64,000 nucleotides of DNA from the NCBI GenBank assembly GCA_947579605.1, contig OX388306.1:620001-684000 (forward strand). Direction: 5' to 3'. The position numbers and the translations under genes are program-made. Source of the DNA: Athripsodes cinereus (lineage: Eukaryota; Arthropoda; Insecta; Trichoptera; Leptoceridae). Positions within the stretch are counted from its first letter, which is position 1, and every line of letters begins with the position of its first letter. Below the pieces are notes generated by a model. It searched no databases, was not told the DNA's origin, and worked only from the letters and a program-made list of their open reading frames with translations. This document shows, one piece after another, positions 11,998-23,298 of the stretch.

Positions 11998-13869
11998 ATG
12001 CCAAGAATATACAAACCCAGGATTGATGGCCCAAATTACTGTAAATATACACAAGAAAAAGTGAATGCTGCCTTCGAAGACATAAAAAAGGGAAAAACAA
12101 TAAGGCAAGCTTCGAAGGAATATGGTATTCCAAGAACAACACTACAGCGACGGCTAAAAGGGACCCATGTAAAGAAATATGGTGGACAGACTATCTTGTC
12201 TGATGAGGAAGAGGCCAATCTGGTAAAGGGTTTACTTGCCTGTGCCGAGTGGGGCTTTCCTTTAACTACTAAAGACATTCGAATGCTTGTCAAAGGATAC
12301 ATAGATAGGAAAGGAATCACTGTGGCAAAATTTAAAAACAACTTGCCAGGTATTGAATGGGTAGGCTCTTTTTTGAAACGCCACAAAAATTTAACAGTGC
12401 GTTTTGGTGAAAACATAAAACGTGTTCGGGCTGAAGTAAATACGGAAACCATCCAAAATTATTTTGATAACTTGGGCAGTGTTCTCTTGGATGTAGAATC
12501 CGAATCAATCGTCAATTATGATGAAACAAATTTCTCTGATGATCCCGGAAAAACCAAATTTATTGTGAAGAGGGGTGCTAAGCATCCAGAAAATATAATA
12601 GATTCCAGTAAGACCAGCATTTCAGTGATGATTGCAGCTAGTGCCTCAGGGAAAGTATTACCACCATATGTGGTATACAAAGCTGAGCACTTATATCCAA
12701 CATGGATAGAAAATGGACCAGCAGGGGCTCGATACAATCGCAATAAAAGTGGGTGGTTTGACGGTCCTATTTTTGAAGACTGGTTCAATAATTTAGCCTT
12801 ACCGTATTTGAAAAGTTGCCCATCACCACGGGTATTAATAGGTGATAATTTATCATGTCACCTATCACAATCTGTGATTGAAGCATGCACATCAAATGAC
12901 ATAAGATTTGTCTTATTACCACCAAATTCTACACATATTTGCCAGCCCCTTGACGTGGCTTTCTTCGGTCCATTAAAGAAGAAATGGAGGGAAACTCTTC
13001 TGGTATGGAAAAAAAACAACAGGGGCGTTTTTCCAAAGTCTGATTTTCCAAAACTTCTGGATGATACTTTTACAGCCTTGGATTTACAGAGTGCTGCAAA
13101 CATTAAAGCTGGGTTTGCAGCATGTGGAATTGTACCTTTGGACAGATACAGAGTTTTGAAGAAGCTACCAAATTTTGAAGCAATATCAACCACCACTGAT
13201 TGCAATCCATCAGTATTGACTGATTCATTTATAGATTTATTGAAGAGCGTAAGAGAGAATAAAAAATCTGAACCAAAAAAGAGAGGCAAGCATATGCAAG
13301 TGGAAGCTGGAAAAAGCGTAAGCTTTATTTATGGAGATACTACCGAATATTTAGACAATGATGAATTAACTGAAGAGATGATAACAGATCCCCTAGAATC
13401 ATTTAATGATGAATTTACTGAAGAGATGATAACAGATCCCCTAGAATCACTTAATATTGATAAAGGAGATACAAATTTACTAATTATGGTGAATGAAGAT
13501 GTTGGCTTAGACGACTTTGACAATGAGACAAGCTCAGACCCAATTCAATCTACATCAGTTGACACAACTAAAAAAACCGATTCTCTTCCACCAGGTAAAG
13601 GAGATTATGTTCTCGTAAATTATGGAACAAAAAAAAATCGCAAACAATATATTGGCAATATTATTGAAATTACGAATGATAATTATAAAGTAAATTTTCT
13701 GCAAAAATCTGTTGGGAAAAAAATTATTTATTTTTCTTACCCAAAAATTGAAGATGTAGATGAAATAACCGAAGACCAAATTATTTTAAAATTAAAACCA
13801 CCAGTCGCATTAAGAAGGGATAGACTTGTTTTTCGTGAATTGGAAAAATCAAACTTCAATATACATTAA
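11998..13869 (+). CDS. Pogo/Tigger-family transposase, 623 aa, intact
   Basis: DNA transposase expected to bind the element's ends and cut and paste it at TA sites in the nucleus. Domains in order: a psq-type helix-turn-helix (about residues 16-55, with YGIPRTTLQRRLKG), a CENP-B-type helix-turn-helix (about 65-145), and a DDE_1 catalytic domain with likely acids D175 (VNYDETNF), D283 (IGDNLSCH) and D319 (CQPLDVAFF), 35 residues between the last two. An acidic linker (about 450-530) holds a 48-bp in-frame tandem duplication (13360-13407 and 13408-13455, repeat TEEMITDPLES). The C-terminus (about 533-615, GDYVLVNYGTKKNRKQYIG onward) looks like a small beta-barrel of SH3/Tudor type; that is inference. 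No frameshifts or stops. A domesticated host gene is unlikely because the TIRs are intact. Confidence 0.9.
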   Translation: MPRIYKPRIDGPNYCKYTQEKVNAAFEDIKKGKTIRQASKEYGIPRTTLQRRLKGTHVKKYGGQTILSDEEEANLVKGLLACAEWGFPLTTKDIRMLVKGYIDRKGITVAKFKNNLPGIEWVGSFLKRHKNLTVRFGENIKRVRAEVNTETIQNYFDNLGSVLLDVESESIVNYDETNFSDDPGKTKFIVKRGAKHPENIIDSSKTSISVMIAASASGKVLPPYVVYKAEHLYPTWIENGPAGARYNRNKSGWFDGPIFEDWFNNLALPYLKSCPSPRVLIGDNLSCHLSQSVIEACTSNDIRFVLLPPNSTHICQPLDVAFFGPLKKKWRETLLVWKKNNRGVFPKSDFPKLLDDTFTALDLQSAANIKAGFAACGIVPLDRYRVLKKLPNFEAISTTTDCNPSVLTDSFIDLLKSVRENKKSEPKKRGKHMQVEAGKSVSFIYGDTTEYLDNDELTEEMITDPLESFNDEFTEEMITDPLESLNIDKGDTNLLIMVNEDVGLDDFDNETSSDPIQSTSVDTTKKTDSLPPGKGDYVLVNYGTKKNRKQYIGNIIEITNDNYKVNFLQKSVGKKIIYFSYPKIEDVDEITEDQIILKLKPPVALRRDRLVFRELEKSNFNIH

Positions 13870-14170
13870 GTACCTGTAATACCATAAATATGTTTTATAA
13901 TAAAGATAATAATATTTTTTGTAAGATTATAAATGTTTTTTTTTATTATGGAATCCTGAAAATTTTATTTAATACAAAATTTAGCTCTTAGGAAAAATAT
14001 TAGTACAATGCTCAATGGAAAAAATAGTACTAAATTGAAAAACGGGAAAAAAACACGAAAAAAAACATGAAAATTTTTTTTTTACAATTTTTTCTTCATT
14101 GTTTTTGGGTGTTTTACAAAACTGTTCTATCTGCATGTGGATAAGTGGATTGGTTATGAAGTTATAAAGG

Positions 14171-14218
14171 GTGGTTCACTTCACCACAAAATGAGGGTAA
14201 AGTGGGCCACTTTTCAAC
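14171..14218. promoter_or_regulatory. Candidate transposase-binding subterminal repeats
   Basis: Inverted and direct copies of GGTTCACTTCACC and AAAGTGGGCCACTTTTC, matching GAAGTGGGTCACTTTTC at 11945 upstream of the transposase gene. Placement just inside both ends suggests binding sites; the function is inferred. Confidence 0.45.
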
Positions 14219-15116
14219 TGTCAATAACTTTGCTCATGTCACATAAATATTTTTTTATTTTACGCTAAAATAAGCGCAAAGATGTATTTATTATATATTT
14301 GGAATTACAATCCAATCCTACCATAAATGAAAGAGTTATTAAAAAAAAACTTCAAAAATTGGCCCTCTTCACCTCATTTTACGGTATTTGCCAAATACCA
14401 CACACCGAAAATTATGCAAGATCATGTGCCGAGTAATCGAATATTCGGGAATATTCGGCAAAACAATGGTGAGAGTGCATGGTACTCCCAATCGCGCATT
14501 TACGTGTAGGTACATCATAGACATACTATAGACTTGCAGCGCAGTACATTTATTCTAAATTTTTGTGTTCCAAACCTTAATTATAACAATAATAATATTA
14601 TGTTTTTTCACTCCATATCAAATTAAATTAATTAATTAATTAGATATCTGACGATTAAAATAATTATGCATCTGCAGATGACAACGAAATAGCAATGATC
14701 TACAAACTATTAGTTCCTTCCAGTTTTACAACCAAACTATTCAGCAGAATACCGAATAATAGACTAGATATTCGGTATTCAACCAAATAGTAAAAACGTT
14801 GCCGAATAGGCAGAATACCGAATAGTTGCTGAAAAATTCGTTGCATCTCTAAAAAAATACAATTCTCTTAAATGTACAAACTTGGATTTTTATGTAACTT
14901 TATAGAGACCCAATGACAATAAATTTAATATTACAAACCACAAAACTGATAAAAAAATATGTCATCATTAACAACAATGAATGTTTATTACATTATTTAA
15001 TGCCACATAAATAAATAATTATAATAATAACAAAATTTATACACTAAGAAGTGTACATTGGAAAAATAATAATAGAGAGCAGATTTCCACAAGGTGTTCA
15101 GTGTTCTGCACGTTAA

Positions 15117-18100
15117 TTATATCTTCAATCCTGTGTCCAATTGTAGAGCTTGCTTCATCAGTTCGTATGTGGAGAAGGAGACAGCTACCATTGGGATGGC
15201 TCTGAGATAGTTGATGCTCATTCCTCTGTAGAGACCGTGGACTACGCCATTCTCTTTGTAGATGAGGCGAAGGGTCTGGAGCATGCCCATACTGCGGACA
15301 CACAACAAAACAATACATTAATAATTTTAAAAATATCATAAGGCAAATGGTAGAAAAATTGATCGAAATTAACATCACAATGATTTCCCAGATAAAGTAA
15401 TATAGTATGGGTGTAATTTTCAGGTGTTGCAAGCCTGTTTGAATCTGAATTATGCGAGTGGTATTGAATCAATGAAATATTAAATAATGATTACAGTAAA
15501 ATTTAGGGTAGCTTTGTGAAATGTTTGATTGTATAAAAGAAAAGCTAGAGAAAAAGCTACTTAATAAAAAAATACTTTGATGCACATTATTAGTTAAATG
15601 AAAGCAAAATGGAAAAAAATGTTGGAATTTTTCTGTAATTTGATAATCAAAATTGTTAAAAAAACTTTTAATTAAGACACCACTCGTAGTACACTCTAAT
15701 GGACACCCAAATGACTGTCAATGAACATTTCTTTCCGATTAGTAATGTGTGCCCTAACATATTATAGTAGACAGAATTGATTCATCATCCATAAAAAAAA
15801 AACAGATTACGATAGCCATTCAAAAACAAAACAAATGATTCTCAACTTAATTAAGGTGGAAATGTTGCATCACAAATCTTGTCAGAAGAAATGAAATTAT
15901 GACCCTTGATATCTTTCACATGATGATAATAAGTTCAACTTAAGGCTAGTTAAGCATGCAATAGAATATTATATACACAGCATATTATGTAAGTAAGAAA
16001 AGAGAATATATATAAGTAGAAGTAGTACCAACCTCCTGTAGGATATAGAGTAGTCAAGAGCCAACACATGGAGGAGACATGGAAATAGTACAACAAATAC
16101 ATACATCATAATATATTATAATAATATTAATGGTATATTAAACTTCATCTTTACCACTACTTACTACTGGTTATGAAATAATAAAACAAATGTTTTATTC
16201 TCCTATTCGATTTATCAGTCTACCACCAAATTTAGAAACAAGTTAAAGACGCTGCTATTCGGGAGAAGTCACGGCGCCCTTGAGATGGTCACGGATCAAA
16301 AACAATCATATACATACAATCAAATCCATTAGTCAAGATTAATAAAAAACATTAGAATACTTACTTAATAATTAATAAAAAAGGTCTATATAATGAGTCA
16401 ATTATGGTATATAAAAATAAACAAGTAATCTATAAAGAGGAAAGATTTGATTGTTTGTATTGAATAGGCTCCGAAACTATTGAACCAATTTGAAAAATTA
16501 TTTCGCTGTTGGGAAGCTACACTATTCCCGGGTGACATAGGCTATATTGTATTTTCAAAAAAATAGGGATCCTTACTAAAACTAAATTATTTTTTTAAAT
16601 ACCTATCTACCCGTGCGAAGCCGGTGTGGACAGATAGTCATATATAACTTCAGCAAAAGCATAACAACAAATTATTCCGTGACATTGTGCCCAACATCTA
16701 TCGTAGTGTGAAGATGGACGGATCATGAATTTTCTTAAATGTCTGAATTATAAACTTTTTGAGATTGCATTTTAACATTTCAATGTCTCACTAAATTTCT
16801 CTGATATAATAATAATAATTGCATCTGGGTTAATAGACGTTGCACATGATGCACTTTGGACTTAAAATAAACACAACATTTTTAAATTACATTTGATAAT
16901 ATTAAACTTAAGACGCAAGTTGTGTGTGTGCGTGTATATGTGTGCCAAAATATATGTGTCGCTGAGTTTCGAAATCTGCTATAACACATTTTTGTGATTC
17001 GGAGAAATTTGACAAAAACTATTATACAAGTATGAAATGTACTTTCCTGAAGTCAAACAAGTTTGTTAATTATAAAATTGTTACAACAGTTCAATTTTAA
17101 AATAAATTTTGCTATTGAATAAAAATAAACTGTTCATTTTGTATACATAAAAATAACTCCTATTGGTCGGTTGAGTTATAAAGGATATTAAAAGACACAT
17201 AAAGGGATATAGCTGGATTCTTTCCTCTTCATAATTTTATTTTAATTTTTTTCTACAAATGGTGTGTGTTATGAGAGAAACAATTTTCTACAGTTATAGA
17301 ATATTTAATTACGAATCCAGCGACATACATAAAACTCAATTTTCGTGAAATGTGTTATAGCGGATTTCTAAATTGGCGACACATATGACATGCGGATAAT
17401 TATCACAAGGGGAACAGAATAATAAGAGTGACGCGAGTGGGAAGTGTTATGTAAAATGCAAGATAAGAAGCAATTAACCCTTTGACTGCTTATATATATC
17501 AAATATCTTATTGTATTTGAATTTCACATTTTCAGTACAGTTATATTTACTTTGTTTTTATGGATGTTGTAGATGTTTATGGCACATCTTTGTTAGAATA
17601 TAAGTTTAAATTAATGGAATTGTTTCTCTTATGTCAGACCTAGCAGATTTTTTCTTATTTATTGTGTTTTTGTGTAGCTCTGAAATTATTACTATATGAG
17701 TATCTTGACTGTGTTTGGCCGGTGACTGAAAATTGTATTAATGATTTGTTGTGTGTTAGCTATGGCGTTCCTCTTTTTATTTTTATTTTATTTTTGTTCT
17801 TATGATGATTAGATGTATGAATATAATTGATTTGGATATATGGTTTATGAATGTATTTTTTAATGAATTTATTGTATTTGAATTTTATTTTTTGACTTGA
17901 AATGGCCTGCTCATCGCTATTGCGGAGGGCAAGACCGAAGGCAAAAATGGTCGAGGCCAACCAAGAGACACCTATATGGATTAAGTGAAGAAGGACATGA
18001 ACTGTGGCAAAAATGCAGAATCAAAGAGACTAGCAGAAAATAGGGAGGAATGGAGAAGAAAATCCAAACTCGTTTCAAACCAATCTAATTGATTGTAACT

Positions 18101-21100
18101 TACTATATAAAATGATTGATAGTGGTGCAACTCTACTTATGCGCTTTGGGTGTTGAGCTAACGACAGATTTCTGTGGCTGACAATAATATTATATTTAAA
18201 TTATGACTGTCCTCATTTTATGTAATAAAAAATCTCTGCGTGCGTCAGATTATGTCAGAATTTGTGCATTTGCATAAAATGTCACAATAAAATAATTTAT
18301 CATAGTAAATTTCTTCATAATATATTTGAAGATTTATTTGGCAGCACATTACACGTGCAGTGACTCAAAAAACCTGTTTACAATATTATACAAGAGACAA
18401 CACTGTACTGAAATCAGCGCTAAATTCTGGTAATAGTACACGCGAATGGGCTATTTTTAACAAATCATAATAAGGTTTTTTTTGCAATTAAGATAAACAT
18501 GTTTTGGAATACAGTGGATCCCAGGTAATCCCACAAACGTTTTGCAGGGCAGTGTCGAACTATTGAATTTATCGGATTATAGGGTACTGCCTAGGACCCC
18601 CTATAGTCCCGAATTTTTTATAAATGAGTACCTTGTAATCCGACAAATTACAGATCCAATGATAAGATTTTATATATTATACTCTGAAGTTTATTTAACA
18701 TTAGCGAAAACTGTCAAAAAAATATTCAATAATATATTGTAATAGTCATGTCGGATTAAAGGGGGTGCCGGATTAGACAGGGGCCGGATTACCGGGACTC
18801 CACTGTATAAGTATATGATATACATAGATGGTCAGATTATATTTGGCCAACTGTCAAAAAAAAAACAGAGTATTCAAGATTCATTTGGATTTGAAAATGG
18901 CCAAGGGTATTGTGATATAATAATTATATAAAGGGCCAGTTGTCTAAAAAAATGTATTTATAAAACAAATAAATACAGTGAAACCTCTATCTATCGTTCC
19001 TCGAATAATTGTTTTCCCGTATTTGTCGTTATTTTTTACAGTTCCGAATTAGTTTCATACAAAACACGTAAAAATATATCGCATCCATCGTTTCTCTATA
19101 TGATTTTATCGCATTGACCGTTTAAATTACACAAAAAAATCGTATAAATGTATAAACACATTGGAGAGTGAGCGAGAAAGAATGAACAGTTTGTTGATTC
19201 TTTCGGCTGTCTTTTATGATATTTCGTCAGTAGGTACAATAAAAAAACAAAAAAGCAAATGACAATGAAAGATTACATACAGTACAAAGTATGATTTTGA
19301 TCTCCATGCAGCTTTCTTTTTTATTTTGTGACTATATTTATTATTTCAACAAATTGATATATAACTTTTGAAACATGTATTATTTTTATAAAACTTATAT
19401 ACCTACTCGTATGTACCTACATATTAAACATTAAAATACATATTAATGTGTTTTTTTCTATACTCCCGCATTCATTGTTTTCCCGCATCCATAGTTTATT
19501 TCAATAGGTCCCTTCAAAAACGATAGATAGAGGTTTCACTGTACATCTTTATTGGCCATATAAATGAGATATACAAAAATTGTAAAGTGAAATGGTAAAA
19601 TGCCAAAAGGCAATATGATATATCACCTGTCCAGTTCCATAACTCTACAAGTAGAAATATCTTATATTAGAAAAATCATCATTTTTCTCATTTTGGTGTA
19701 TTTATACTTATTATGCTTTAAAAATACAACAGAAAGTGAAATATATACTATATAATAATCACACTGTTAAAGACATACATTGTCTCTGTTCCATTCAATA
19801 GTTAAACAATTTGAATTTTTTTTTGTGTAATTGAAAATAGGTACCTACATTATTTTTTCCTACTAAATATTTAAAGGAAATCTTATATTTTTTATTATTA
19901 TTTGTTTATGGAATTGAAACAGTAGTGTTGATCATGTGTATTATTTATTTATTTTATTCTTCACTGTACATTGGTTACAATATTACAAAACAAAACAGTG
20001 TCATAAAAATATCTGGGCCTCTAGACAAACACGCACTTGGCGATCGACTACAAACGAATTTTCGACAATAACTGCAACAATAACGCATAATTATACGGTA
20101 CATGTAGGTAGATTGTCGAAAAGTTCGCCAGTAGTCGATTGCTAAGTACGGTTTGTCTACGGGCTCAGTTATACAAATTAAATCAAAATTTAGACTTGTT
20201 AAGTTATGGAAGTGGACAGTGGGTATATACATTTATATTTATATACTAAACAAAACGCCAAATATACTGTATTAGGGGAATTGCAACTTAAAATAAGATA
20301 AAGCAATAATCAACACATTAGAGAAGAAATTTGTTTGTAACATATTATAATTTGTAAAATAACTTATAACCAAACAAAAAAATAATAATATTGAAATAGA
20401 ATTGATGGGGATTTATAAATATTAATTAATGTTTTATTTAATAAAAACAAAACTGTTCTTCGTTCATTAAAAACAAAATAATTAAGTAGTTAATGCTCAC
20501 CTGAAATCAGGTAATAAATACATATATAATGTTATAAACATAACCTAATAAAACTCTCCAATCATTTCCTCCTGTACGGCAATTAAATTAAAATTACTCT
20601 GGTTTCCCCATTATTTATAACTGATAAACTTTATTTAATTTCAATCTTTTTGTTAATTTCTGTATTTTATTTAATTTTAATCAATATAATTGTTATATTA
20701 TAGAAAGAAATGAAGTAAATATAAAATAATATGTTATTTTGTTTGCGTTACACCTTCACCAAATTTCTTCTAATTTAATAGCTGTGTCTATACAATTAAA
20801 CAGCAAAATAATTTCAATAGCACGTAACATCTTACAGTTAGGTGAAGTAGGAAAAATAAGAAGCTCACACCAGGTATTAAAAACAAAATGTAAGAACAAG
20901 AAATAAAATTAGATAGTTTAATAAGATGTAAAGGAGTGTTACAAACACTCAGTTTTACATCAGTCTATTCCATCAATCTAAGACAAACAGAAAATATGAG
21001 AACATCTAATGTCAATACATCAAGTGGCCAGCAGACTGATGAAAAACTTCGAGATTTTCAATTGAAAGATCCTGGATTCAAACATCTCACTGCTGACCTT

Positions 21101-22263
21101 ATCAACCTCCATGTTACATGCTTGGTGTGAAGATGTTACGAGATGAATTTGGGTTTATTACAAGCCCAAATTCATCTTTGTATAGAAAAAACTGTTTGCA
21201 TGCTCATACACTAGCAAAATATTGATGGAACAGACTGATGTTTTGTAAGGTTTTATTAATATTGGAAATATATAATTTTTCTATTTAGTCTTACCCGAAT
21301 TTCTCCGTATGTGGATTCATGAGTGCCAACTGCATCCGTCTCCTAGTGACGTCCAATGGATAAGATACAGACTGAGCTACAGCCCCTGCGAAACCTCCGC
21401 AAAGCAACTTGGCCGGTATGGAGAGCACCAGGCCCCCCGTGTTGCGGTCCAACTTGCCGCACGTGTATTGTGGAATGTATTTCATGCAGAGATATTTGAG
21501 ATGCTCGAAGCAGTAGAAGGATAAACCGGCGTATGGTACCATGCCCATTAGAGTGGGGACAAAGCCACGGTACAAGGCTCTAACACCACCTTCCTGAAAG
21601 CCAAATAATAATTAGCAATATAAATACATTAATTAGTGCTGTATTTAGGCTGTATATACTGGCTGGATTCTTACAATCATTGGTGTTCACATAAGAAGTT
21701 CTATTGTATAAAGGGGAATAACTATATTTAGGATTCTGCGACCTCCATACAGATTGGTACAATATTTTAGTAAACTCTCCCCACGAGCCTGGAGGTGGAG
21801 TTCAGTTTAACAAAAACCTAGATACCTACATCTTTTTTTTTAAAAAAAAAGAAAAGAAATCGAAATGATAATTTTTTTTATATATATAAAAACACAGATT
21901 AATATTTAAAAAAATCAGCTATGTGTTTCGTCTGCTGAATATCTTTTTATGCTATGGCATAATGAGGATGACCAGCATATGTATTATATACAGACACTGC
22001 GCAATATCTGAAATGATGGTCAACGTTGGAGTAACCTAATATGACACAAATAGAAGAATGCATTAATGCTTTTTACTTACAGTATTGAATATGGTGACAG
22101 CAGTGTGCATGATACCAGTATATCTGGTATCCCCTACCACCTGGAAGGCCAGCCGCGCTCTGATTGTGTCCAGAGGGTACGTCAGCGCAACGGCTGTAAG
22201 ACCGGCCCCAGCACCAGCCACAAACTTGTCAGCATTACGGGTCAATCCCAGTCGGGACAAATA
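15117..22263 (-). CDS. SLC25A16: Mitochondrial carrier, SLC25A16 (Graves disease carrier) type, last three exons
   Basis: Inner-mitochondrial-membrane solute carrier; SLC25A16 relatives are linked to coenzyme A or its precursors. Exons on the minus strand: 22263-22081, 21593-21295 and 15291-15117, with GT-AG junctions and phases that join (FNT|EGGVRALYRG; EKFG|MGMLQTLRL). Stop TAA at 15119-15117. Carrier signatures are PLDTIRAR and PLDVTRRR, one each from the second and third carrier repeats, plus GMVPYAGLSFYCFEHLK and GLYRGMSINYLRAIP. 218 residues are present of about 330, so the first carrier repeat and start codon are missing. The last intron is 6.0 kb and packed with transposons. A minus-strand AATAAA lies at 14989-14984. 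SLC25A42 is a second possibility, but the PLDVTRRRMQL block fits SLC25A16 better. Confidence 0.93.
16440..16650 (+). repeat. RTE-type retrotransposon 3'-end fragment
   Basis: Contains AGGCTCCGAAACTATTGAAC, AAGCTACACTATTCCCGGGT and GTGCGAAGCCGGTGTGG in an order common in insect repeats that end near CCCGTGCGAAGCCGG. Located in the last intron of the carrier gene. Assignment to RTE is from general resemblance. Confidence 0.5.
16953..17385 (+). mobile_element. MITE, copy B of the GTGTCGC family
   Basis: The ends ATATGTGTCGCTGAGTTT... and ...AAATTGGCGACACATAT are inverted repeats of about 35 bp that include GCTATAACACAT/ATGTGTTATAGC. The body matches 8216-8653 at most positions. TA-rich flanks leave the target duplication ambiguous. 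No ORF. Confidence 0.75.
17896..18105 (+). pseudogene. RTE-like LINE C-terminal remnant
   Basis: Matches the 3' end of the longer ORF at 49137-49790: GCGGAGGGCAAGACCGAAGG, a GGTCGAGGCCAACCAAGAGA block, then GGAGGAATGGAGAAGAAAAT, which in other copies codes RGRPRE ... REEWRRK. One in-frame TAA interrupts it near 17983. Located in the carrier gene intron. Confidence 0.7.
18512..18805. mobile_element. Tigger-like MITE, TA target duplication
   Basis: The left end CAGTGGATCCCAGGTAATCC and right end GGATTACCGGGACTCCACTG are near-perfect inverted repeats flanked by TA. 294 bp. TIRs of the CAGT-GG-AATCC style place it with pogo/Tigger elements. The 66-codon open frame inside has no known motif. Confidence 0.85.
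18976..19541. mobile_element. Tc1/mariner-group MITE with CAGTGAAACCTC ends
   Basis: The left end CAGTGAAACCTCTATCTATC and right end GATAGATAGAGGTTTCACTG are perfect inverted repeats over more than 20 bp, each flanked by TA. 566 bp, non-coding. Confidence 0.88.
20012..20168. repeat. Palindromic element (about 155 bp)
   Basis: The left arm (CTAGACAAAC ... ATCGACTAC ... TTTTCGACAAT) and right arm (ATTGTCGAAAAG ... GTAGTCGATTGC ... GTTTGTCTACGG) are imperfect inverted repeats around a short centre near 20095. Likely a foldback MITE in the carrier intron. Confidence 0.65.
20240..21290. other. Carrier-gene intron, no recognised feature
   Basis: AT-rich intron sequence. A short inverted repeat, ATGAATTTGGGTTTATTACA against GCCCAAATTCATC, lies near 21142-21177. 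The open frame 20936-21130 has no recognisable motif. Confidence 0.4.
21775..21850 (+). repeat. Truncated tRNA-derived SINE fragment
   Basis: GAGCCTGGAGGTGGAGTTCA resembles the A-box region of the SINE at 55806, and AACAAAAACCTAGATACCTA resembles its tail. The middle with the B box is deleted. Lies in a 487-bp intron of the carrier gene. Confidence 0.45.
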
Positions 22264-22360
22264 CTGAAACAATTATAGAAAAAAATATTACTAAGTAATC
22301 ATAATACAAAATAAGCCTTCATTTGGGTTTTTAATAGTTTCTTGTGTGTGCTTTTTCTGT

Positions 22361-22533
22361 TAGTTTTCGAGTGTCCTGTAAAAGGCAGGTATTCGTTTTG
22401 AGACTTTTAACAACTTAAGTTTAGTGATGAGGTATACCACCCATTCTGAATGTCTTAACTATTATTGGCAAGAAAACTAATGTTTGTTAGATACGGGTGG
22501 TCCGCTGGGCACCACGCTGGTAAGAAATGTGGT
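22361..22533 (+). repeat. SINE-like repeat, GCCGTGATGG family (copy 2, 3' diverged)
   Basis: Starts TAGTTTTCGAGTGTCCTGTA, continues AAAGGCAGGTATTCG and ACCCATTCTGAATGTCTTAA, then diverges. The first half is a close match to 39648-39745. Confidence 0.65.
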
Positions 22534-22683
22534 GATGAAATCAATGAATGAATAGGTACCTACTATACTCTTTTTGAAAGTTAGCTGGAAGCCATCAATT
22601 TCAAACAATGACCTGAGAAATGGAAAGACGTCTCTCTGGTGTTTTTTTATCTATACTAGAACGAAGAAACACTAGCTTCAATA

Positions 22684-22922
22684 ATTGAGGCTATCAGCGC
22701 AAAAGTGGTGTATCCCACAATTTTTGTTGGTTACTGTTCTGGTGTAAAAATACATTCCTTACATTATGACCTTTCAATGTAATAGTGGAGCAAGCCAGCT
22801 TTAGATAATAAATAAAACAATTTAAAAAAAATCATAAAAGTTTAACCAAATTTTAACTCCTCATTATCTCCTAAAGAAACAGTCTGGGGTTACACAACTT
22901 TTGCACTGATAGCCTCAATTTA
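22684..22922. mobile_element. Small MITE with AATTGAGGCTATCAG ends
   Basis: About 36-bp inverted repeats: AATTGAGGCTATCAGCGCAA on the left and TTGCACTGATAGCCTCAATT on the right, with further matching bases inward. 239 bp, AT-rich, no ORF. Superfamily not determined. Confidence 0.75.
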
Positions 22923-23298
22923 TCCATCTTGGATATTATGCTGCCCAATAGGAATAATAAGGATTATAGAAAAATTTTGTAGAACCATAGAAAAACATAA
23001 TGGATGAAGTAGATTATGTTTTTTAATATATAATTCGATGACAAAACAGTAATATGTATATTTTTATTTGTATATCATTATTTTATAGGAGAAATTAATT
23101 TATTTGAATTCTAATCTCTTAAGAGTTATTATTTGAATTGGTTATCAAACAGTTTAATATGAAGGTATACCTAATCAACTACCTCGTTATCTTCATTAGA
23201 TCGCAGACACAGATAGGACAGGAAATAAAATTAGAGATAAAACGTTTTGGTAACTACCAGAAATGTATGAAATAAGGTAGTTTAAATATGGTTTGGAT

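Larger units (their letters stand above)
11514..14384 (+). mobile_element. Full-length pogo/Tigger-type DNA transposon (2.87 kb)
   Basis: The left end CCCTAAAATGAGGTGAA and right end (read inward) CCGTAAAATGAGGTGAA differ by one base, and each is flanked by TA, the target duplication of the Tc1/mariner/pogo group. Between them is one uninterrupted transposase gene. The subterminal regions carry about seven copies of GTGAAGTGG(G/A)CCAC-like motifs (near 11522, 11544, 11911, 11943, 14172, 14197, 14365), candidate transposase-binding sites. The structure suggests a young, possibly still competent copy. Confidence 0.88.
11492..14851. mobile_element. Outer hAT-like element carrying a nested pogo-type insertion
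   Basis: Terminal inverted repeats TAGAGATGCAACAAAT (11492) and ATTCGTTGCATCTCTA (ending 14851) enclose 3.36 kb. Near the right end are many GAATATTCGG / CGAATACCG motifs (14430-14830), like the private arrays of other hAT elements here. Without the nested element the host is only about 490 bp, so it is a MITE. The target duplication is unclear because the flanks are poly-A (AAAAAAAT against AAAAAATA). Confidence 0.7.

Noticed and set aside
12036..13779. Antisense open frames over the pogo transposase
   Set aside because: Shadows of the long transposase ORF; no independent motif or codon pattern.
15150..15341. Plus-strand frame over the last carrier exon
   Set aside because: Mirror of the minus-strand carrier coding sequence.
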